Origin: an uncultured Bacillota bacterium
GTDB lineage: Bacteria; Bacillota; Clostridia; Peptostreptococcales; Anaerovoracaceae
Assembly (NCBI GenBank): GCA_949290475.1
Contig: CASESB010000015.1
Location: forward strand, 1-43,652
Length of the DNA stretch: 43,652 nucleotides
Reading direction: 5' to 3'
Shown piece after piece: positions 14,283-22,511 of this stretch (position 1 is the stretch's first letter; the number at the start of each line of letters is the position of its first letter). The notes below the pieces were generated by a model that saw only the letters and a program-made list of their open reading frames with translations, ran no database searches and was not told the DNA's origin. The translations under genes and the position numbers were made by a program.

Positions 14283-14711
14283 ATGGCAAAGGTAGTAGGA
14301 GAAAAGAGAGCATCACTGAGCAAGGTTGAGAAGGGACTGGGAGTAAAAGAGCTTAAGTTCAGGCTTTCGTTCGGCGGCGAGGACACGCACTATCCTCTCG
14401 AAATGATATCGGGGTGCAAGCTGATAGAAAAGTGCATAGACTGCTGCACAGAGCTGTGCAACATCAGGGATAACGGAGACGGCGGTCTCATCGTTCATAT
14501 AGATGCGGACATCGTGGATTCGGTACACATGCTCGACGCAGTTGAAATAATATGCTGGGTCATCAAGGACGGATCGCGCTCCAGGCTTCTCGGCTACGAG
14601 ATGTATAAGACTTCGGCATACGATGGGGAAAGCGATCGCTCCGAAGTGTTCGACGAGCCGGTTCTGGCCGTAAAAGGAACAGTGGTATTCGTAGTAGACG
14701 ATCCACAGTAA
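14283..14711 (+). CDS. Hotdog-fold protein, probable beta-aminoacyl-CoA ammonia-lyase
   Basis: These 142 residues resemble the hotdog ammonia-lyases: beta-alanyl-CoA ammonia-lyase of Clostridium propionicum and 3-aminobutyryl-CoA ammonia-lyase (Kal) of lysine fermenters. Shared features, from memory of those sequences, are D-x-H36-Y37, a G44 in the following helix, T56-E57-L58 after a G-D-V-A-like stretch, G-D-G-G-L near 64-68, S-R-x-x-x-x-Y-E-x-Y-K near 98-108, and a C-terminal E-P-V-L block. The family removes ammonia from beta-amino-acyl-CoA to give an enoyl-CoA. It lies 16 nt after the permease, with GGAGGAAAG before the start, and upstream of two CoA-transferase genes, which fits that reaction. 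It is divergent, so another hotdog activity is possible. Confidence 0.62.
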   Translation: MAKVVGEKRASLSKVEKGLGVKELKFRLSFGGEDTHYPLEMISGCKLIEKCIDCCTELCNIRDNGDGGLIVHIDADIVDSVHMLDAVEIICWVIKDGSRSRLLGYEMYKTSAYDGESDRSEVFDEPVLAVKGTVVFVVDDPQ

Positions 14712-14732
14712 GCAGAGCGGCATGTCATTGCT

Positions 14733-14771
14733 GGCGCGGCGAATTTCATCGTAATCTTCGCCGCGCCTTTT
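14733..14771 (+). terminator. Intra-operon hairpin with short T tract (attenuator or processing stem)
   Basis: A perfect 11-bp GC-rich stem (14733-14743 with 14757-14767) and a 13-nt loop are followed by TTTTG. It sits between the ammonia-lyase-like gene and the first CoA-transferase. The T tract is short, so it may act as a partial terminator that lowers expression of the downstream genes, or protect the 3' end of the upstream message. Confidence 0.6.
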
Positions 14772-14787
14772 GAATAAGGAGGCATAG

Positions 14788-16014
14788 ATGGCAAAAATTT
14801 TAAACGGGATAAAGATCATAGATTTTACCCAGGGGCATATCGGGAGTTATGGAACTATGCTTCTGGCAGACTTCGGCGCAGAAGTAATAAAGATCGAAGA
14901 TATGAAAAAGGGCGGCGATCTTCTCAGGGATACTTTCCCTAAAACGGAGAAGGGGAGCGCTTATCACGCATATATGAATCGCGGCAAGAAGAGCGTCTGT
15001 GTAGACAGGGAATCAGAAAAAGGAAGAAAGCTGATCATGGCAATGATCGAGAAAGCCGATGTCGTATGCGAGTCCTTTCTTCCGGGAGAGCTTGAGCGGT
15101 GTGGATTGGGCTATGAGCAGGCCAGGAAGATCAATCCGGGGATCATATATGCGTCGCATACAGGCTTTGGCAAGACCGGACCGTTCAGCTGCATGCCGGG
15201 CTGCGATCTGACCTCGGAGGCCTTGTCGGGGCTGATGGAGGTGACGGGCTTTACGGACGGCGAGGCTACGGCGCACGGAACGCGCATGGCCGATCAGTTC
15301 GGCGGCAATTTCTTTGCGGCAGGCATAGTAATGGCGCTGATGGTAAGAGAGAAAACAGGGCGCGGACAGAAAATAGATGTCGCTTCCGCCGACTGCATGC
15401 TGACCGCTCTCGAGGACTGCCTTGCAGAAGCCTCGATGGCAGGGGCCAGGTTCCATCGTGAAGGAAACGGATCGCGCTCCATAGCGCCTTATGATACGTT
15501 TGAAGTGAAGGACGGTATTTTTTCGACGGCAGTTTCTACAAATTCGCAGTGGAAAAAATTCTGCGAGGCCATGGATATGGAGGAATTGATCGACGATCCG
15601 CGATACAACAGCAATGAAGCCAGAGGGGAGAACTATTATACGGAAAACGGCAAGATCGGACTTCGCGATATCATCGCGGAAAAATTCAAGGATATGACGA
15701 GACAGGAGATCATGGATCTGCTGAAGCCGTGGAATATACCGAGCGGACCGGGATTTACCGTTCAGGAGGCCTTCGACAATGAACAGGTAAAGGAGCGCCA
15801 CATGGTAGTCACCGTAGAGGATAAAGCTCTGGGAAGCGTAAAGATGCCGGGAATGCCGATCAAAATATCTGTAAACGATGATACCGATATCAGCTCGGCG
15901 CCGGAATTGGGAGAAAACACCGTGGAAATCGCGGAGACGCTGGGATATGATGCATCCGAAATAAAAGCGATGATAGAGGACAGCATCATCATGTGTGAAA
16001 AGGAGGAGATATGA
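14788..16014 (+). CDS. Class III (CaiB/BaiF) CoA-transferase, first copy
   Basis: This 408-residue enzyme has the CaiB/Frc fold. Its N-terminal I-I-D-F-T-Q and A-D-F-G-A-E-V-I-K-I-E segment, the Y-A-S-H-T-G-F-G-K-T-G-P motif at about 121-132, and D169 in G-T-R-M-A-D-Q match the family. D169 aligns with the catalytic Asp that forms the mixed anhydride in formyl-CoA transferase and CaiB. The family moves CoA between carboxylic acids without ATP. In this operon it would activate the imported substrate as its CoA ester or recover CoA from the product. GGAGG precedes ATG 14788; the stop overlaps the start of the second copy. Confidence 0.9.
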   Translation: MAKILNGIKIIDFTQGHIGSYGTMLLADFGAEVIKIEDMKKGGDLLRDTFPKTEKGSAYHAYMNRGKKSVCVDRESEKGRKLIMAMIEKADVVCESFLPGELERCGLGYEQARKINPGIIYASHTGFGKTGPFSCMPGCDLTSEALSGLMEVTGFTDGEATAHGTRMADQFGGNFFAAGIVMALMVREKTGRGQKIDVASADCMLTALEDCLAEASMAGARFHREGNGSRSIAPYDTFEVKDGIFSTAVSTNSQWKKFCEAMDMEELIDDPRYNSNEARGENYYTENGKIGLRDIIAEKFKDMTRQEIMDLLKPWNIPSGPGFTVQEAFDNEQVKERHMVVTVEDKALGSVKMPGMPIKISVNDDTDISSAPELGENTVEIAETLGYDASEIKAMIEDSIIMCEKEEI

Positions 16015-17216
16015 TGAGACCATTGGAAGGAATAACCGTACTTGATTTCACACAGGCATACAGCGGACCGTACTGTGCGATGAATCTGGGGGATTACGGA
16101 GCAAGAGTCATCAAGGTGGAAAGAGTAGAGGACGGAGATCAGTCGAGATATTGGGGGCCGTATGTAAACGGCGGCAACAGCGGATACTTCGCGGTTTACA
16201 ACCGCAATAAGGAGAGCATCGCCATAGACCTCAGCGAGCCTGAAGGCAAGGAAGTGATCAGAAAGCTCTTTGCCCAGGTTGATGTCGTGCTGGAGAATTT
16301 CAAATACGGCACTATGGACAAGCTCGGCGTGGGGTACGACGTGGCAAAGGAGATCAATCCGGAGATCATATTCGCATCGATAACGGGCTTCGGGCAGACA
16401 GGCCCGATGAGAAAAAGCACGGCGTACGATAACGTCATCGAATGCATGTGCGGGTTCATGGAGATGACCGGATATCCGGACGGCCCGGCTTTGAGGTCGG
16501 GCGCGTCGGTAGGCGACAGCTACACAGGAATCATGATGTTTCTCGGAATAGTCATGGCGTGTTATAATAAGATGCGAACGGGAAGGGGCTGCAGGGTAGA
16601 TGTCGCCATGCTCGATACCATGTTCGCGACCATAGAGGACGCCGTGCTGGCATACAGCCTTACGGGCGAACAGATAAGCCGTACGGGCAATGCAAGACCG
16701 AGGGAAGTCGTGCCGTACGACAAATACGTATGCAGGGACGGCGAGATCGCCGTAGGTATAACGGATGACGATATGTGGCCGGGATTCTGCGAGGCGATAG
16801 GAAGACCGGAGCTGCAGGACGATCCGTTATATGCGAGCGGTGAGCTGAGACGCAGGAATTATGAAAAATTCACAGCGACAATGCGGGAGTTTATGAAGGA
16901 TAAGAGCGCTGATGATATGGTGAAGAGATTTATGGAACACGGCGTGTCCGCCGCGCCCGTGCTGCTTCCGATAGAAGCGCTTGATAATGAACAGTTCAAG
17001 GCCCGCGATATGGTTAAGACGATAGAAGACATCAATGTCGGGAAGTACAAGGGGTTCGGCATCCCGATAAAATTCAGCGAAACGCCGGGCGGTATAGCGA
17101 AGTCATCGCCGCTTCTGGGCGAAAATACGGAAGATATTATGAAGTCTCTGGGATATTCGGACGCAGAGATAGAAGAGCTGATAAAAGAGGAGATCGTAGG
17201 AGTGCCTGAAGAATAG
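16014..17216 (+). CDS. Class III (CaiB/BaiF) CoA-transferase, second copy
   Basis: This 400-residue paralogue of the preceding gene shows the same fold: V-L-D-F-T-Q-A-Y-S-G-P-Y, G-D-Y-G-A-R-V-I-K-V-E, F-A-S-I-T-G-F-G-Q-T-G-P, and the catalytic Asp (residue 168) in a G-D-S-Y-T-G context. That context is closer to the classical formyl-CoA transferase motif than in the first copy. The start is ambiguous between ATG 16011 and ATG 16014. I prefer 16014 because the AGGAGG at 16001-16006 is then 7 nt away. Overlap with the first copy means tight coupling and perhaps a heteromeric enzyme. Two separate specificities, for substrate and product, are an equally good reading. Confidence 0.9.
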   Translation: MRPLEGITVLDFTQAYSGPYCAMNLGDYGARVIKVERVEDGDQSRYWGPYVNGGNSGYFAVYNRNKESIAIDLSEPEGKEVIRKLFAQVDVVLENFKYGTMDKLGVGYDVAKEINPEIIFASITGFGQTGPMRKSTAYDNVIECMCGFMEMTGYPDGPALRSGASVGDSYTGIMMFLGIVMACYNKMRTGRGCRVDVAMLDTMFATIEDAVLAYSLTGEQISRTGNARPREVVPYDKYVCRDGEIAVGITDDDMWPGFCEAIGRPELQDDPLYASGELRRRNYEKFTATMREFMKDKSADDMVKRFMEHGVSAAPVLLPIEALDNEQFKARDMVKTIEDINVGKYKGFGIPIKFSETPGGIAKSSPLLGENTEDIMKSLGYSDAEIEELIKEEIVGVPEE

Positions 17217-17253
17217 CGCTGGTGCATTCAAAGGGCGGTATGTACGGAGGGAT

Positions 17254-18681
17254 ATGGAAAAGTTAAGGCTTAGGACAAAGATGCTGTACGGAGTGGCCGG
17301 AGTAGGCGATTCGGCGCTGTACAACATAATGGGAACGTTCGCACTGTTCTTTCTCACCACGGTGGCGGGAATGGATCCGGCCGTAGCGGGAACCATCACA
17401 GCGATCGGCTCGGTATGGGACACGGTGTGCGGGGCATTTGTCGGATATATTTCCGATAACACGCACACGAGATTCGGGAAACGAAAGCCGTTCCTGATAG
17501 CAGCGTCCGTACCGCTGGCAGTGTTGACCTCCCTGTTCTTCCTGGACATACATGCCAGCGAAGAAGTGATGGTCATATATTACGGCGTGATGATAATACT
17601 GTTCTGGACGGGATTCTCATCGTTTTTCGTGCCGTATCTGGCCTGGGGCTCCGAGCTCACCGGTAGCTACGATGAGCGCACAGTGCTGAGGGGCTACGTA
17701 TCCTTCTTCAATGCCGTAGGTACGATGATGGGACTGGTGCTGCCTAACATCCTGGTGGAGATCATGACCGATATGGGGTATTCCACGGAGGCTGGCTGGC
17801 AGACGACCGGCATACTGTGCGGAGTGGTATCGGGAGGTACGATCCTTGCGGCCGCTCTTGGCATAAAGGATGAAAACAAAGATCACGGGTCGGCAGGTGA
17901 GCCGAAAGCGAAAAAGGGGACCGGCGGTCTGCGCGTCATTGTCAGCATGCTGGCCAATTATTTCGAGATCATGAAGCTGAGAACTGTGCGCTACATACTA
18001 GGAGCGAGCGTGTTCTATCTGATCGGCTACACCGTGTTCTGCGCCGACAGGATGTACTTCTTTACATATAATATGGGGCTGTCGGGCACAAAGATCACCG
18101 TGATCATGATGCTGATGACCTTCGTCTCCGTACTGTTTATACCGGTGATATCGTCGGTGAACAGATGGATCGACAAGAGGACAACTTATATTACCGGCAT
18201 GATCGCAGGTGCTGCCGGATTCACGATCTTCGGGATGAGCGGAGACACGTCGATGGCGGGAGCATGTATCATGTCTGTCGTTTTCTGCATAGGAAACAGC
18301 TGCTACTGGCAGCTGGTGCCGGCGATGATATACGATGTGTGCGAGGTGGACAGGCTGATGAACAGCAGCGAACGTTCCGGGATGGTAATATCGCTGCAGT
18401 CGCTGTCGGAGGCCATATCGGGGGCGGTCGCCATGCAGCTGATGGGACTGATACTCAGCTTTTCCGGATTTGACGGTGAAGCGGCGATACAGAGCGAGAC
18501 GGCTCTGACCTGGACGGGTTATTCGTTCTCGTTCATCCCGGCGCTCTTCATGCTGATTTCGGCCTTCTGCATATACAGATATCCCGTTACCAGGAACATG
18601 TACAACGAGGTGCTTGAGGCTCTCGACAGGCGAGAACGCGGAGAGGACATCGACATGGACAGGTTCAAAAACCTGAAATAG
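17254..18681 (+). CDS. GPH-type (MFS) cation symporter family transporter
   Basis: This 475-residue protein has about 12 membrane helices. The N-terminal layout matches glycoside-pentoside-hexuronide:cation symporters: Y-G-V-A-G-V-G-D near residues 12-19, then W-D-x3-G-A-F-V-G-Y-I-S-D-x-T-x-T-R-F-G-K-R-K-P (loop 2-3). Family members mostly move sugars with sodium or protons, but here it is the last gene of an amino-acid/CoA operon. It may export a product or carry a second substrate. CGGAGGG precedes ATG 17254. There is no terminator between it and the previous gene. Confidence 0.85.
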   Translation: MEKLRLRTKMLYGVAGVGDSALYNIMGTFALFFLTTVAGMDPAVAGTITAIGSVWDTVCGAFVGYISDNTHTRFGKRKPFLIAASVPLAVLTSLFFLDIHASEEVMVIYYGVMIILFWTGFSSFFVPYLAWGSELTGSYDERTVLRGYVSFFNAVGTMMGLVLPNILVEIMTDMGYSTEAGWQTTGILCGVVSGGTILAAALGIKDENKDHGSAGEPKAKKGTGGLRVIVSMLANYFEIMKLRTVRYILGASVFYLIGYTVFCADRMYFFTYNMGLSGTKITVIMMLMTFVSVLFIPVISSVNRWIDKRTTYITGMIAGAAGFTIFGMSGDTSMAGACIMSVVFCIGNSCYWQLVPAMIYDVCEVDRLMNSSERSGMVISLQSLSEAISGAVAMQLMGLILSFSGFDGEAAIQSETALTWTGYSFSFIPALFMLISAFCIYRYPVTRNMYNEVLEALDRRERGEDIDMDRFKNLK

Positions 18682-18683
18682 TC

Positions 18684-18712
18684 TTGCAATTCCTGATATT
18701 TACAGGTATATT
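18684..18712 (+). promoter_or_regulatory. Sigma-70 promoter of the rubredoxin gene
   Basis: TTGCAA (18684-18689) and TATATT (18707-18712) are separated by 17 nt, giving a start near 18719. The rubredoxin can therefore be expressed apart from the sigma-54 operon that precedes it. Confidence 0.6.
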
Positions 18713-18755
18713 ATAGGCATCGGTACAGTAAATGAGTGAAAAGGAGGAATCGGTC

Positions 18756-18911
18756 ATGAAATACAAATGCAGCGTATGCGGATGGGAATACGATGAAGCG
18801 AAAGGATATCCCGACGGAGGGATAGCTCCAGGAACGGCCTGGAGCGACATTGCGGACGATTTTGAGTGTCCGGTGTGCAGCGTAGGCAAGGACGAATTTG
18901 AAGCGGAATAG
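18756..18911 (+). CDS. Rubredoxin
   Basis: This 51-residue one-iron electron carrier has both Fe ligand pairs: C5-S-V-C8-G at the N-terminus and C-P-V-C-S in the second half. Between them are the family's Y-D-E segment, [11 protein letters not shown] and D-D-F-E. Length and spacing are those of a normal stand-alone rubredoxin. AAGGAGG precedes ATG 18756, and a strong terminator follows. Rubredoxins in anaerobes commonly feed oxygen- or peroxide-reducing enzymes. A link to the upstream CoA pathway, for example in a reductive step, would be speculation since it has its own promoter. Confidence 0.95.
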   Translation: MKYKCSVCGWEYDEAKGYPDGGIAPGTAWSDIADDFECPVCSVGKDEFEAE

Positions 18912-18949
18912 CAAGAGCCTGCGAATGATGTGAGCATAAACGTGAAAAG

Positions 18950-18992
18950 GGCTGCCGTATCAGATAATTTCTGATACGGCAGCCTTTTTTTT
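18950..18992 (+). terminator. Terminator after rubredoxin
   Basis: A 15-bp stem (18950-18964 with 18970-18984) with a short loop is followed by eight T residues. Confidence 0.93.
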
Positions 18993-19061
18993 GCGTTGCG
19001 TCCGCTGTAAAGATAATTTTGATGAACGGCAGTGCTTTATGTGAATGCTATGCGAAAAAAT

Positions 19062-19090
19062 TTTCATATGGAATTTACTTCCTGTACAAT
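19062..19090 (+). promoter_or_regulatory. Possible promoter of the ABC exporter operon
   Basis: A -10-like TACAAT (19085-19090) has a poor -35 (TTTCAT, 19062-19067) at 17 nt. It is the best candidate in the 180 nt before the ATPase gene and would give a leader of about 75 nt. Confidence 0.35.
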
Positions 19091-19169
19091 GCGCTGCCAG
19101 GATAAAGCGATAAAGTAAAAACTGTGGATGCAATAAGTTGACGTTCAATACTAGAAGGAGGAAGATTTT

Positions 19170-20126
19170 ATGATAGAGGTCAGGCATCTTACGAAAAAAT
19201 ACGGCAATCATACTGCCGTAGAGGATCTCAGCTTTTCGATCGGCAAGGGCAGGATATACGGATTTCTTGGGCCGAACGGCGCGGGTAAAAGCACTACTAT
19301 GAACATCATTACCGGTTATCTTGCGGCCACCGACGGCACCGTCGTCATAGACGGCGCCGATATCCTGAAGGAGCCGGAAAAGGCCAAAAGATCGGTGGGA
19401 TATCTGCCGGAGATACCGCCGCTCTATGCGGAAATGACTGTCAGAGAGTATCTAATGCTGGCAGCTGAGCTGAAGGGGATCAAAGGCAGGGAAAGGTCTG
19501 TGCAGGTTGATGTGATAATATCGCGGGTTAATCTGCGCGAGGTGTCCGAAAGGCTGATAGCCAATCTTTCTAAGGGCTACAGACAGAGAGTGGGACTGGC
19601 GCAGGCAATGATAGGCTTTCCGGAGACGATAATACTGGACGAGCCGATGGTCGGCATGGATCCGGGGCAGATCATCGAGATAAGGAAACTGATCAGGAGC
19701 CTCGCCAAGAACCATACCGTGATACTGAGCTCGCATATACTGGCTGAGGTGCGTGAGCTGTGTGATTACATATTGATAATCTCCAACGGCAGACTCGTAG
19801 CGGAGGACACGCCTGAGAAGCTGGAAAATCTGTTTGAGAACGAGGAACGGATAATGCTGGAGGTCAGGGGCTCCGCAGAGGATATCAGAAGAACTCTGGC
19901 AGGGATATCGGGAAGCGGCGAGTGCAGTCTGACGAAGCGGGAGGACGGACTGTTCACGGTTGAGCTGAGGCCGCAGCGGACCGATGACATCAGGGAGGAT
20001 ATATTCTTCGCTTTCGCAGAGGAAGGGTTGCCGGTATTGTCTCTGATGAAAAAGAAGAGCACGCTGGAGGAGGTATATCTGAAGCTTACTCAGGGAGGAG
20101 GTGTCAGCGATGGCAGCCATATTTAA
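19170..20126 (+). CDS. ABC transporter ATP-binding protein (GldA-like)
   Basis: This 318-residue ATPase of the ABC-2/drug exporter class has Walker A G-P-N-G-A-G-K-S at about 36-43, the signature in variant form L-S-K-G-Y-R-Q-R at about 134-141, and Walker B T-I-I-L-D-E-P. An H-loop S-S-H-I-L follows. A C-terminal extension (about 215-310) is typical of exporters of this type. It energises the permease encoded by the next gene, with which it overlaps by 17 nt. The whole set, ATPase, permease, GldG-like protein and DUF4340 protein, is the widespread gldAFG-type cluster; its cargo in non-gliding bacteria is not established. An AAGGAGG site precedes ATG 19170. Confidence 0.9.
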   Translation: MIEVRHLTKKYGNHTAVEDLSFSIGKGRIYGFLGPNGAGKSTTMNIITGYLAATDGTVVIDGADILKEPEKAKRSVGYLPEIPPLYAEMTVREYLMLAAELKGIKGRERSVQVDVIISRVNLREVSERLIANLSKGYRQRVGLAQAMIGFPETIILDEPMVGMDPGQIIEIRKLIRSLAKNHTVILSSHILAEVRELCDYILIISNGRLVAEDTPEKLENLFENEERIMLEVRGSAEDIRRTLAGISGSGECSLTKREDGLFTVELRPQRTDDIREDIFFAFAEEGLPVLSLMKKKSTLEEVYLKLTQGGGVSDGSHI

Positions 20127-20976
20127 GAAGGAACTGAGATCATTTTTCTTTTCTATGACCGGTTATGCGTTGACAGCGTTTTTTATAGCGTTCGTCGGAA
20201 TTTATTTTATGATATACAACATCGGATACGGTTATCCGTACTTTTCATATACGCTGTCGGGTGTGACTCTGGTGCTGCTCGTGCTGGTGCCGGTGATAAC
20301 CATGAGGTCGTTTGCGGAAGAGAGAAAAAACAGGACTGATCAGCTGCTGTTCACGTCGCCGATAAAGATAAGAGATATAGTTGTCGGGAAATACGCAGCG
20401 ATGACCATTGTTTTTCTCGTGCCCAATGTAGTGTTCTGTCTGTTTCCGCTGATAATAAAGAGCATGGGCAATGCCAGCCTGCTGTCCGATTACGTGGCGA
20501 TTTTTGAGTTTTTCCTCATGGGCTGCGCCTTTATCGCCATGGGTATGTTCTTTTCATCTATTACAGAAAGCCCGATGATATCGGCAGTCGTGACGTTTGC
20601 GGTGACGCTGATCATGTATATCTGGGAAACGCTCATCGGTTATCTTCCGAGCTCTGCGTTTGCCAATCTGGCAGCTATCGCTGTCATTATCGCATGTGCG
20701 CTGCTGCTTTTGTATCATGTGAATAAGAACAGGTATCTGTTTATCGGGCTGACCGCATTGGCTGCAGTGACGCTGATCGTGATATACGCCGTTGATTCGA
20801 CGCTGTTTGAGAACCGTCTCAGTCTGATATTATCTGAGCTGGATGTGGCGGGAGCTTTTAACAACGCGGCCTTCAACAGCCTCTTTGATCTGCCGGGGAC
20901 GATAATGAACATGACGATAATAGGCGTATTCATCTTCCTCACCGTGCAGAGCATCGAGAAGAGACGCTGGAGTTAG
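20110..20976 (+). CDS. ABC-2 type permease (GldF-like)
   Basis: This 288-residue membrane protein has six predicted helices and begins A-A-I-F-K-K-E-L-R-S-F-F, the typical cytoplasmic start of GldF/ABC-2 permeases. The conserved R-S-F-A-E-E-R-K-N-R-T-D-Q-L-L segment (about 70-84) is a coupling region found in this family. ATG 20110 is preferred over GTG 20101 because the GGAGGAGG site lies at about 20093-20101. It is translationally coupled to the ATPase gene upstream and followed 12 nt later by the GldG-like gene. Confidence 0.88.
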   Translation: MAAIFKKELRSFFFSMTGYALTAFFIAFVGIYFMIYNIGYGYPYFSYTLSGVTLVLLVLVPVITMRSFAEERKNRTDQLLFTSPIKIRDIVVGKYAAMTIVFLVPNVVFCLFPLIIKSMGNASLLSDYVAIFEFFLMGCAFIAMGMFFSSITESPMISAVVTFAVTLIMYIWETLIGYLPSSAFANLAAIAVIIACALLLLYHVNKNRYLFIGLTALAAVTLIVIYAVDSTLFENRLSLILSELDVAGAFNNAAFNSLFDLPGTIMNMTIIGVFIFLTVQSIEKRRWS

Positions 20977-20988
20977 GAGGGTGGCAAT

Positions 20989-22503
20989 ATGAAGAAAAAA
21001 ATATACAGCAATGCAGTAAGGGGATTGAGAAAAAGCGTAGCGGGCGTCGATCTCAGACCGAATAAGAAGGCGATCAGAGCTTCGTTCGGAACGATAACCT
21101 TCAGGCACGGCACCTACAGCGTCGCCGCCGTTGCGCTGGTGATAATAATCGCCGTAATTTTAAATATGATCGTCGGCCAGCTGCCGGAAAGCGTTAAGGA
21201 GGCCGACATCAGCAGCAACAGCATATATGAGATATCGGATAAGAGCAGGGAGATAATAGGCGATCTGAAAAACGACGTTACGATAACGGTGATCGCCGAG
21301 GAGGACAGCCTGGATGACATGCTGACGACATTCCTGCATAAATATACCGATTTATCGAAGCACCTTTCGATGGAAATCGTGGATCCGGTACTGCATCCGT
21401 CGGTGCTTGAGGAATACGGTACAGATTCGGATACGATCGTGGTCGAGTGTGAGGATACCGGTCTTTCGCAGACGGTGAGCATAACGGATATACTCGTTCA
21501 GGACGCGTACAGCTATTACTACTACGGCACCAGCAGCGTGACGGAGTTTGACGGAGACGGACAGCTTACCAGCGCCGTCAGCAAGGTTACGGGGCAGGAG
21601 ACGAAGAAGGTATATCTGGCCGGCGGACACGGTGAGAGCGAGCTTTCCAGCGCCATGGTGTCGCTGATGACCAAGTCGGCAGTAGAGACGGAGACATTGA
21701 ATCTGTTCATGACGGAGGAAATTCCTGAGGACTGTGATATGCTGATATTCAACGGGCCCACCTCGGATATCAGCGAAGGCGAGAAAACTGCCGTCGATGA
21801 GTATATAAAGAGCGGCGGCAGCGTGATCATGCTCATGGCGGAGGACACGCCTGCCGATGGCAATCTGTCGGAGCTCATGGCGGCGTATGAGATAACGCTG
21901 GAAGACGGATATGTGGCCGATATGGAGCGAAATTACCTGGGCAACTATTATGCTGTTTTCCCGGAGATTAGCGATTCGACAGGCATAACGGGAGAGCTGA
22001 ATACCGGCACGGTGATGGTGAACAACAGCAGAGCTCTTACGCTGGGAGAGAGCAGCGAGGAAATAGAGGTGAGCTCGATCATGGAGACGTCCGATTACGG
22101 GTATCTCGTAACGGAGGAGACTCAGGAGGAAGGAAGCTTCGTGCTGGCTGCAACGGCAACATATACGGCGGCCGAGGATGAGGAGGACAGCGACGAGGAA
22201 GCGGACGATTCCGGCAGCGACGATGTGGTCTCGGGTGAGTTGACGGTGTTTGCATCGCAGTCGCTGATAGATGAATCGATAACGGAAGCATTTTCAAATC
22301 TTGACAATACGACGATGTTCATGAACGTAGTGGCCTCATCACTGGGAAATGTGAATAATCTGGCTATAGAAGTCAAGAGCCTGGAGGTGCAGTACAATAC
22401 CGTTCAGAGCGGCGGCGCCGTAAGCGTGCTGCTGATATTCGTGATACCGGCAGTATTCCTGATAGCCGGATTTGTGTTCTGGTACAGAAGAAGAAAGGCG
22501 TAG
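20989..22503 (+). CDS. GldG-family ABC exporter component
   Basis: This 504-residue protein has one N-terminal membrane helix (about 40-62), a large extracytoplasmic region with the GldG/ABC-type-uncharacterised domain, and a C-terminal helix (about 478-498) followed by R-R-R-K. Characteristic segments are D-I-S-S-N-S-I-Y-E-I-S at about 73-83, and V-Y-L-A-G-G-H-G-E-S-E around 207-217. A strongly acidic Ser/Asp/Glu patch occurs at about 398-417. It forms the extracytoplasmic part of the exporter with the DUF4340 protein. AGGAGGG lies before the ATG. Confidence 0.85.
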   Translation: MKKKIYSNAVRGLRKSVAGVDLRPNKKAIRASFGTITFRHGTYSVAAVALVIIIAVILNMIVGQLPESVKEADISSNSIYEISDKSREIIGDLKNDVTITVIAEEDSLDDMLTTFLHKYTDLSKHLSMEIVDPVLHPSVLEEYGTDSDTIVVECEDTGLSQTVSITDILVQDAYSYYYYGTSSVTEFDGDGQLTSAVSKVTGQETKKVYLAGGHGESELSSAMVSLMTKSAVETETLNLFMTEEIPEDCDMLIFNGPTSDISEGEKTAVDEYIKSGGSVIMLMAEDTPADGNLSELMAAYEITLEDGYVADMERNYLGNYYAVFPEISDSTGITGELNTGTVMVNNSRALTLGESSEEIEVSSIMETSDYGYLVTEETQEEGSFVLAATATYTAAEDEEDSDEEADDSGSDDVVSGELTVFASQSLIDESITEAFSNLDNTTMFMNVVASSLGNVNNLAIEVKSLEVQYNTVQSGGAVSVLLIFVIPAVFLIAGFVFWYRRRKA

Positions 22504-22511
22504 GTGCGGCG

